Shown: positions 6,007 through 14,329 of the stretch, one piece after another
How positions within the stretch are numbered: the stretch's first letter is position 1
How the letters are laid out: each line of letters begins with the position of its first letter
NCBI GenBank assembly: GCA_021852245.1
Contig: JAJZNY010000254.1
Span: 1 to 19,766, forward strand
DNA length: 19,766 nt
Reading direction: 5' to 3'
DNA from: Planctomycetota bacterium
Lineage (GTDB): Bacteria > Planctomycetota > Phycisphaerae > WQYP01
Notes under the pieces: model-generated
The model's database searches: none
Seen by the model: the letters and a program-made list of their open reading frames with translations, nothing else
What the model was told of the DNA's origin: nothing
Translations under genes and position numbers: made by a program

Positions 6007-7797
6007 CTAGTAATCAATCCGGAATCGATCCGACGCCCACGACTGCAGCCGGCGCCACACCAGCCGATTGACAACCACAATAAAGATCATCAGGGCCCCG
6101 ACGCCGAGCAGCAAAAGTGCCCCCTGCTGCTGGCTGGTGAGCGGGCCGGAATATCGTCCGGGCGATGCCGATCCCGAGGCCACATTTAGCAGCCAGCCGA
6201 TCCCCATCACATTGTATTGGTGCCCCGCGTATTGAATGGCCTCACTGAAAATGAGCGTATTCCAGCCACCGCCGAAGGCCGTTACCGTGCCGGTGAGCAG
6301 CGACGGCATGATGACGGGCAGCAGCAGGTACCGGAACTTTTTCCAGCGGGACATGCCCATCGCATCACACGCCTCGATCAGATCGCCCGGTACGCGGCTC
6401 AGTCCGCCAAGCATATTAAAGAGCACATACCACTGCACACCGTTCATGAGCAGTATTTCGCCGGCAATTTCCACCCCCCAGAAATGGCCAAGGTTCAGAT
6501 GAATGACGAAGATATTAATCACCAGAAAAGTCAGCGAGATCGCGGGCAGGCTGGCGAGAATCTGCGAGATGGATGAAAGCCCGCGCAGCAGCCGCGGTTT
6601 GCGGTACGCCCAGAGCACCAGCGGCACGGTCCATGCCAGCGACAGCAGGTACGCCAGCATGATACGGACAAACGATTCGCCGATGGCCAGGGGAATATAG
6701 CGGGCCAGCGGCGGATAGTGCCCGCGGATGGTATTGATGCCATAATATATTCCACCAGCGGTGACGGCGGCGGCCGAGAGCCAGAACACGACACGGATGG
6801 CCGTGAACCAGATTTTGGCCGCTCGACCGGGTGATTCGCGTCGCGGCAGAATGGCTCTGAGCGACGAACCACGCACTCGTGAAAAGACGGCATTGACCAT
6901 CCGGTTGAGCGAAACCACGAGCACGCGGGAGAGGAACTGCGGGAACCGCCCCTGCTGATACCATCGTAGCAGAGCTGAATCCCGCGACATCGTCGAGACG
7001 GTCATTTCATAACGAAACCGCTGCGCCCAGACGCCGAGCGGGCGCCAGATGAAAATCTCGATACCCACTACCACCAGCAGCAGGGCCGAAACACCGATGA
7101 GTCCCATGACAAAGGGATTTTGTGAATTGTTGGCGTTGGCGATGAAGCTTCCCAATCCGGGAAGCGAGACATTCTTATTTCCGACCGTCAGGATCTCGCA
7201 CGCCGTCAACGCAAACCAGCCCGCTGTCCAACTCACGATGCTGTTATAAAGCAGTCCCGGAATACAACTTGGAATGGTGATGGTGAGCAATCGCTGGGAA
7301 CCGCGAATTCCCAGGGCTTCGGCACATTCGTGAATATCGCGGGGAATCGCCTGAAGGCTTTCATAAACCGAAAAGGCCATATTCCACGCCTGACTGGTAA
7401 AGACGAGAATAATGGCCGCCATATTGAGCCCGAATCCTCCGCCGCCCATGATGCTGATCGCGACGGCCAGGGCTGCGGGGAAAAATGTGACAATCGGAAC
7501 GGACTGGAGGATATCCAGAATGGGAATGATGAATCGGGCGGATTTGGGGCGGCTGGCGGCATAAATACCCACCGACAATGCGAACGCCAGCGACAGGATA
7601 TATGCCGCCACCATTCGCATGATGGACCATGCCGCATCCACCGGCAATTGCCAGATCACGCTGCTGACCCGGGAATAGTGGCGCCCCGGGTGATGCAGCA
7701 CACCCGCGAGAAAAGCAGTGGCGAGCAACAGCAGCAGTAACCCGACCCAATAGCCGGCTGAATTGCGCTGCGCGTCTTTTGTTAATTCCGCCGCCAT
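6007..7797 (-). CDS. ABC transporter duplicated permease (two transmembrane domains in one chain)
   Basis: The protein (about 596 aa) consists of two tandem binding-protein-dependent permease domains. Each has about five or six hydrophobic helices and an EAA-type cytoplasmic loop that docks the ATPase: ECAEALGIRGSQRLLTITIP (near 157-176) and EACDAMGMSRWKKFRYLLLP (near 475-494). A basic hydrophilic linker (about 258-330) separates the halves. This matches the anion-type ABC systems with a duplicated permease, so one gene supplies the whole membrane channel. GTG codons at 7803 and 7800 also could start; I prefer ATG at 7797, with no strong ribosome site for any. No periplasmic binding protein is encoded nearby, so specificity remains open. 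Confidence 0.88.
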   Translation of the reverse strand: MAAELTKDAQRNSAGYWVGLLLLLLATAFLAGVLHHPGRHYSRVSSVIWQLPVDAAWSIMRMVAAYILSLAFALSVGIYAASRPKSARFIIPILDILQSVPIVTFFPAALAVAISIMGGGGFGLNMAAIILVFTSQAWNMAFSVYESLQAIPRDIHECAEALGIRGSQRLLTITIPSCIPGLLYNSIVSWTAGWFALTACEILTVGNKNVSLPGLGSFIANANNSQNPFVMGLIGVSALLLVVVGIEIFIWRPLGVWAQRFRYEMTVSTMSRDSALLRWYQQGRFPQFLSRVLVVSLNRMVNAVFSRVRGSSLRAILPRRESPGRAAKIWFTAIRVVFWLSAAAVTAGGIYYGINTIRGHYPPLARYIPLAIGESFVRIMLAYLLSLAWTVPLVLWAYRKPRLLRGLSSISQILASLPAISLTFLVINIFVIHLNLGHFWGVEIAGEILLMNGVQWYVLFNMLGGLSRVPGDLIEACDAMGMSRWKKFRYLLLPVIMPSLLTGTVTAFGGGWNTLIFSEAIQYAGHQYNVMGIGWLLNVASGSASPGRYSGPLTSQQQGALLLLGVGALMIFIVVVNRLVWRRLQSWASDRFRIDY

Positions 7798-7826
7798 CAC
7801 CACTGTCCATCACGCCCGTATGCCTT

Positions 7827-7844
7827 CGGCCGCCGCTGCGGCCG
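7827..7844 (-). other. Hairpin in the leader of the ABC importer operon
   Basis: CGGCCGC-CGCT-GCGGCCG forms a perfect 7-bp GC stem with a 4-base loop. It lies between the proposed promoter and the permease start. It could affect translation or decay of the mRNA. No T-run follows, so it is not an intrinsic terminator. Confidence 0.35.
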
Positions 7845-7857
7845 CATTCCGGCGGCG

Positions 7858-7885
7858 ATTATACGCGCTGTTGAAGGAGCGTCAC
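7858..7885 (-). promoter_or_regulatory. Sigma70-like promoter for the ABC importer operon
   Basis: On the minus strand GTGACG (7885-7880) and a perfect TATAAT (7863-7858) are separated by 16 bases. The -10 matches consensus fully and the -35 in four of six positions. Transcription would begin near 7850, leaving a leader of about 55 bases before the permease. Confidence 0.5.
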
Positions 7886-8009
7886 CACGATTTATGAGCG
7901 GAATGTGAAGATGGACGTGCAATTGCCTGTATCGTTGGCGGATTGTACCCGGCAGCCTGCTGTGGGAATGGATCGCGGCGTGGTAACACTATCGCTGGAA
8001 TGTCGCAAT

Positions 8010-8046
8010 GAAAATAAAAATACACCCCGGTTTTCACACCGGGGTG
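8010..8046 (-). terminator. Intrinsic terminator of the PEP-CTERM gene
   Basis: Read on the minus strand, CACCCCGGT and ACCGGGGTG form a 9-bp stem (8046-8038 with 8031-8023) around a 6-base loop, followed by the T-rich tail ATTTTTATTTTCATT. It lies about 40 bases after the stop of the PEP-CTERM gene and separates it from the ABC operon. Confidence 0.85.
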
Positions 8047-8086
8047 CATGAACGTCTTTAGCCGCTCAAGTAATCAAGGGGTTATA

Positions 8087-8749
8087 TTACGAACACCGGA
8101 TAGAGCGGCGACGCAGCACTAAAAAGCCCAAGGCGCCGACACCGAGCAGCCCGAGCGTTGCTGGTTCGGGTGTGGCAGCCGGTGTCAGACTTGCCTCCCC
8201 AATGTATGCCTGAGAGGTTGAACCGGTGACCGCACCGGTAATGGCATTGAATGAAACATAGATAGCCGATGCACCGGTTGGCGCTGTGATGTCTTCGGTC
8301 GAGAGCTGGTAACCCGCCGCAGTACCGAAGCCTGAAGTGGTGGTGGGCAGGGAATAAAAAGTGGGATTACCGATTACGCCGGCAGTTGAGTTCAGGAACT
8401 CGAACTGAGCCTGCCCCACGGCACCGACGCCGCCCTGAAATTGCGACTCGAAACTGAACGTGTATTGCATGCCCGGGGTAACACTGCCAAAAGCGGTCTG
8501 CTGAAACACATTGGCGTTATTCGCCTGCGCTGTATTGTTGAGGTACGCATCGTGAGAGCCGGTGAAGGGATTGCTGTTGTCCCAGGTTGCCCCGCCGCCG
8601 TATTGCCAATCATTGGGGGTGACGGGCACCGTTGGGCCGGTGGCAAACGTGCCGTTATTGATGATGTTATTAGCCTGAACCGACGATGCCATCAATCCGA
8701 TGACCACAGGGGCAACCAAGGTGAGAGAGATGAGTGATTTGGAAAACAT
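8087..8749 (-). CDS. PEP-CTERM sorting-signal surface protein, 220 aa
   Basis: ATG at 8749 is preceded by AGGAG at eight bases. A signal peptide covers residues 1-26 (cleavage after SVQA). The body (27-190) is rich in N, T, G and S with alternating beta-strand patterns (NNGTFATG near the start, MQYTFSFESQF near 94-104), as in exported jelly-roll or carbohydrate-binding-like domains. The C-terminus has the PEP-CTERM tripartite signal: TPEPATLG (193-200), a hydrophobic helix (LLGVGALGFLVL) and an RRR cluster (213-215). Such proteins are processed by an exosortase/archaeosortase-type enzyme, and many go to the cell surface or extracellular polysaccharide; no exosortase gene is in the window. The gene stands alone with its own terminator. 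The ligand or function of the body is unknown. Confidence 0.85.
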   Translation of the reverse strand: MFSKSLISLTLVAPVVIGLMASSVQANNIINNGTFATGPTVPVTPNDWQYGGGATWDNSNPFTGSHDAYLNNTAQANNANVFQQTAFGSVTPGMQYTFSFESQFQGGVGAVGQAQFEFLNSTAGVIGNPTFYSLPTTTSGFGTAAGYQLSTEDITAPTGASAIYVSFNAITGAVTGSTSQAYIGEASLTPAATPEPATLGLLGVGALGFLVLRRRSIRCS

Positions 8750-9320
8750 GAGCAGAACTCCTATGACTCAGGAACCTTTTCGATGCGGTGCTTGCTGCGA
8801 CACGCGCCGCTATTAATATCAAGCCGCTTCGAACGATTACGGAGATCAATTGCTCTCACTCAAATTTGTCTCTCGTACGACGGACTTAACCCCTTCCAGC
8901 CTTGCGTCGGATTTTCCCAACGGATTATCCCTTCAGGCGTCACGCCGCTTCTTGCACTCTTCTTCTCCTGTCAAAATACTCTCGACTGTTTTTGCAACAG
9001 TCTCTGGAACTGTTTCAAATTATACACCACAAAATTCCAAATGCAAGCAATATTCTCCATTTTCGCATATTGAAATATTGGCGTCGTAAAATTCCAGGCT
9101 CTGATCACTTCGATGAGGGCGGAATCTATGAAAAGCGGTGCTCGGTTAAGACGCCGCGAAACTTTTAACCCCATCCCCCAAGATTTCTCTTGTAAATTCA
9201 GTCCAGCTCGGCGACTATGTTCGCTATGGATGGTGTCGCGTTGGCTTGAGTCGATGAACATCAGCAAACGTTACCTTGGTACAGCGGCGAAACGATCCGC
9301 AAAAATGAGGATCCCCGAAA
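8750..9320. other. Divergent intergenic region between the PEP-CTERM gene and the isomerase gene
   Basis: No supportable gene is seen in these 571 bases. The region is unusually AT-rich in its middle (about 9010-9080). It contains the palindrome described at 8984-9014, and a weak promoter-like pair TTGTAA (9190) and GACTAT (9213) at 17-base spacing facing the isomerase. Because it separates divergent genes, it should hold promoters for both. Confidence 0.5.
8984..9014. promoter_or_regulatory. Possible operator: alternating ACTGTT/AACAGT motifs
   Basis: GACTGTT (8984-8990), TTTGC, AACAGTC (8996-9002) make a perfect 7-bp inverted repeat. A third half-site ACTGTT lies at 9009-9014. Such spacing suits a dimeric DNA-binding regulator with an extra half-site. 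A stem-loop role is the alternative. The site lies about 300 bases before the isomerase start and 240 bases before the PEP-CTERM start. Confidence 0.35.
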
Positions 9321-10772
9321 ATGAACCTGACTCCGATTGTGACCGACCACGCCAAACCCCGGATCGGACTCTTCGGCATCGGCTTGGATGCCTACTGGCC
9401 GCAGTTTACCGGCCTCAAGGAACGTCTGGAGGCGAATCTCGCCGCCGTCGCCGCACAGCTTTCGCGGCCGGATATTGAGCTGGTCAATCTCGGACTTATC
9501 GACAATCCAAAACGGGCCATGGAGGCGGGGCACGAATTTCGCCGGGCCGATGTCGATATGATCTTCCTTTACGTGACCACCTACGCCCTTTCGGCAACGG
9601 TTCTGCCCGTGGTGCGCCGCGCCGCCGTCCCGGTGGTGATCCTGAACCTCTCCCCGGGCGCCGCCATGGATTACGCCGCCTTTAACGCCATGCGTGACCG
9701 CACCGCCATGACGGGCATCTGGCTCGAATGGTGTTCCGCGTGCCCCACACCCGAAATCGCCAATGTGTTTAACCGCTGCGGAATCGCCTTCCATCAGATC
9801 ACCGGTATGCTTCGCGACGATCCGCACGTCAACACGCAGATTCGGCATTGGCTTGATGCGGTCAAAACGGCCCATGTGATGGCGCACAACCGCCTTGGCA
9901 TCATGGGACATTATTACAGCGGCATGCTCGACATTTACGCGGACCTCACTCTTCACGCCGGCGTCTTCGGCGGACATATGGAGATGCTGGAAGTCGATGA
10001 ACTCGCCGAACTTCGGAAGCATGTATCCTCCGACGATATTGACCGGCGCGTGACCCATTTTCGCGATGTTTTTGACGTTCAGCCCGATTGCCCCGACGAT
10101 GAACTCCGCCGCGCCGCCCGCACCAGTGTGGCGCTGGACCATCTCATCCTCCGCCACGACCTCGGTTCGCTCTGCTATTACTACATGGGTGAGGGAATTC
10201 CCGAGAACGAAGATGCGATCAGTTCGATCATTCTCGGCAACTCGCTCCTGACGGCACGCGGTATCCCGGTGGCCGGTGAGATGGAAGTGGCCAACGTGCA
10301 GGCGATGAAAATCATGGATGCTCTGGGTGCGGGAGGATCATTTACCGAATACTACGGCGTTGATTTTAATGATAATATACTTCTCATGGGCCACGACGGC
10401 CCCGGACATATCGCCATCGCAGAAGGTAAGACCAAGGTTCGCCCGCTTCGCGTTTATCACGGCAAGGTGGGGCGCGGGCTTTCGGTGGAAATGTCCGTTC
10501 GGCACGGCCCGGTCACCCTTCTCTCGGTGGTGCAGGGGGTCGGCGGCCGAATCAAGTTGATCTACGCCCACGGAGAATCGGTCCCCGGTCCCATTCTCGA
10601 AATCGGCAACACCAACAGCCGCTATCGCTTTGCCACAGGTGTAAGGGAATTCATGGAGGCGTGGAACCGTCACGGTCCGGCTCATCACTGCGCCACCGGA
10701 GTCGGACACATCGGCGATAAAATTGAAAAATTCGGTCAATTGCTCGGGATCGAAACGCACCGGATCGCGTAA
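9321..10772 (+). CDS. L-fucose/L-arabinose isomerase family protein, 483 aa
   Basis: The protein resembles aldose-ketose isomerases of the fucose/arabinose isomerase fold. The N-terminal part (about 13-180) has Rossmann-like strands (RIGLFGIGLDAYW, VDMIFLYVTTYALSATVLPV). The C-terminal part carries candidate metal ligands in the expected order: E320/E322 in AGEMEVANVQ, E343 in SFTEYYGVDF, H358/H363 in MGHDGPGH, and H455/H456 in GPAHHCATGVGH. These would bind the divalent ion used for the ketose-aldose hydride or enediol transfer. Substrate choice (arabinose, fucose, or another aldose) cannot be read from the sequence, and I give no symbol. ATG at 9321 has GAGGAT about ten bases upstream. No kinase or aldolase gene is adjacent, so it is not in a classic ara or fuc operon. 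Confidence 0.8.
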   Translation: MNLTPIVTDHAKPRIGLFGIGLDAYWPQFTGLKERLEANLAAVAAQLSRPDIELVNLGLIDNPKRAMEAGHEFRRADVDMIFLYVTTYALSATVLPVVRRAAVPVVILNLSPGAAMDYAAFNAMRDRTAMTGIWLEWCSACPTPEIANVFNRCGIAFHQITGMLRDDPHVNTQIRHWLDAVKTAHVMAHNRLGIMGHYYSGMLDIYADLTLHAGVFGGHMEMLEVDELAELRKHVSSDDIDRRVTHFRDVFDVQPDCPDDELRRAARTSVALDHLILRHDLGSLCYYYMGEGIPENEDAISSIILGNSLLTARGIPVAGEMEVANVQAMKIMDALGAGGSFTEYYGVDFNDNILLMGHDGPGHIAIAEGKTKVRPLRVYHGKVGRGLSVEMSVRHGPVTLLSVVQGVGGRIKLIYAHGESVPGPILEIGNTNSRYRFATGVREFMEAWNRHGPAHHCATGVGHIGDKIEKFGQLLGIETHRIA

Positions 10773-10853
10773 TCCGCAGCTCTCAGCTCGCCGCCGAAAC
10801 GCTCCGCTCGCTCCGATGATTACGCTTCATGGTGGCACGGGAAGGTGTCGCCA

Positions 10854-11339
10854 TTATTTGGATTCACCCATCGACCGGCGAAGATAGCTTTGAAACGTCG
10901 GTATCCCCGCCACTTCCCAACGTTTTTCAATCTCCCGGCTGATCTGAGCATTTGACTCCCGCACGGCCGCCAGCGCCGCAGCCTCCGATTGCACGGCCGT
11001 AAAGAGATGGCGATCGTGGCTGTCGGCAAAAAAGAGATATTCATCCAGCTCCGGCGAGGGTTGCAGCAGTATTTTCATGTGGGGATAATGACGCTGGCCG
11101 AGGCGGAGTTTCAAGGATGGATTCAGTCCATCGGTTTTGGAATATTCAAACCAATCGCGCTGCGCTGGCGCCTCCAGCGGAGCCCCGTTGATCGGCGCAA
11201 TCCGCTTGAGCACCTCCGAAGGGATCGGCGCCCCCTCGTATGCCACTTCCAGAAAGATATTCACCGCCCGCTGCAACATGCCGACCTGTGGCAGCGGCAC
11301 CGCCTTGGAATCGTTTTCCGCCATCATTCGTCGATCCAT
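10854..11339 (-). CDS. Conserved-looking soluble protein of unknown function, 161 aa
   Basis: I do not recognise a named family. The product has no signal peptide or membrane helix. It starts with a short polar region, then a helix (MLQRAVNIFLEVAY), a proline-rich segment, and a mixed core with RLGQRHYPHMKILLQPSP and EYLFFADSHDRHLF, which is rich in histidine and aspartate and might bind a metal. It ends in a charged helix (NAQISREIEKRWEVAGI). Start choice is uncertain: ATG at 11339 is used, ATG/ATG at 11327 and 11324 are close, and TTG at 11354 would extend it by five residues. None has a strong ribosome site. It converges with the isomerase gene (81 bases apart) and is divergent from ispD. 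Codon pattern and even composition support a real gene. Confidence 0.6.
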   Translation of the reverse strand: MDRRMMAENDSKAVPLPQVGMLQRAVNIFLEVAYEGAPIPSEVLKRIAPINGAPLEAPAQRDWFEYSKTDGLNPSLKLRLGQRHYPHMKILLQPSPELDEYLFFADSHDRHLFTAVQSEAAALAAVRESNAQISREIEKRWEVAGIPTFQSYLRRSMGESK

Positions 11340-11668
11340 TTCGCGCCGGATCAAAACAGCATCCGGCTATTGCTGCAGGATTGTACCGTATCCGCGAATG
11401 ATCTTCACAATCGGTCCCTGCGGAATCCTGCCGGCCAGGCAATATCCCACACGGGGGCACCGGGAATTCGAGCACCGTCGGATGAAGAGCAAAATGGCTG
11501 TGGCGCCATCCTCGCGGTTTTTTATTTTCGCTAGAATAAGTCGGCGAATTCCATCCCGTGTCACATGGTTACGAACCTACTTGACCTTCAACTTTCACGC
11601 TTTCATTCTCAATGGACGCAGCCGACTGCCTCCCGGGTTGAGCAGAACGCCCCGTGCGGCGATACTGC
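11340..11668. other. Divergent intergenic region before ispD
   Basis: No gene is supportable. It should hold the promoters of the minus-strand unknown gene and of ispD-polX. A TAGAAT hexamer (11532-11537) on the plus strand could be a -10 element for ispD, but no good -35 lies at the right distance. Otherwise nothing distinctive is seen. Confidence 0.4.
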
Positions 11669-12407
11669 ATGGCGATGAAAAAATCCCCGTTCACCGTTGT
11701 TTTGCCCGCAGCCGGAAGCGGTAATCGTTTCGGCGGTGATAAATTGCTGGCGGATCTCTGCGGCAGAACCGTTCTGGCCCGAACCGTCGAACTCTTCGCG
11801 TCCCGGTCGGATGTCGCGGCGCTGGTGATCGCGACCAACCCGGACCGATTTGCGGCCTACCGCGCAACCGTCAGCCCGGACCGCTTTGGCGTGCCGATTC
11901 ACTTCACCCCCGGCGGTGTTGAGCGCTGGGATACCGTCTATAACGCCCTTTCTTCGCCGATAGTTTCAACGGATTTTGTTGCCATCCACGATGCCGCCCG
12001 GCCGCTGACACCTCATGCCGTGATCGACGCGGCCTTCAGCGCGGCACTCACGCACGGTACCGCTCTCCCCGCCGTGCCGGAACCCGCCACGCTCAAGGCC
12101 GTAGATACTGACGGCGTGGAAAAACGTGTTCTCCGCACCGTCGATCGCAGGCGCCTTTATCAGGCCCAGACGCCGCAATGCTTCCGCACCCAACTTCTGC
12201 GGGACGCGTTTGCCATGCTGATCGCCCGCGGGCAGACGGCAGAAATCACCGATGATGCCCAGGTTGCCGAGCTTGCCGGTATCTCCGTGGTGGTAACGGC
12301 CGGATCGAATCTGAATGTCAAAATCACCCATTCGGAGGACATGCTGCTGGCCCGGGCGATTTATAACATGCAGCATGCCGATGCGCCAGCCATGGAGGAC
12401 CAACTTC

Positions 12408-12421
<14 letters not shown>
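11669..12421 (+). CDS. ispD: 2-C-methyl-D-erythritol 4-phosphate cytidylyltransferase
   Basis: IspD joins CTP and 2-C-methyl-D-erythritol 4-phosphate to make CDP-methylerythritol in the non-mevalonate (MEP) route to isoprenoids; it is cytosolic. The 250 residues show the nucleotidyltransferase start VVLPAAGSGNRFGGDKLLADL (split as VVLPAAGSGNRFGG and DKLLADL), the substrate loop GGVERWDTVYNAL, the family signature AIHDAARPL, QTPQCFR, ITDDAQ, and the ending KITHSEDMLLA. Length fits the family (about 225-240) with a short extra tail. GTG at 11654 and ATG at 11675 are other possible starts; 11669 is chosen as the first ATG. Its last 14 bases overlap the polymerase X gene, so the two are translated together. 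Confidence 0.93.
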
Positions 12422-14237
<1,816 letters not shown>

Positions 14238-14329
14238 AGCCGGGCCGCTTCGAGGAAACAGGCGCACAACCCCAAACCATCCGCACTCCGAGCCGTTACC
14301 CGGGCAAAGCGCAAGGGCCGCCGAAGCGG

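Noticed and set aside
9261..10157. 298-aa minus-strand open frame
   Set aside because: It is the mirror of the isomerase gene, whose motifs are unmistakable; the antisense frame is a by-product of GC-biased codon use.
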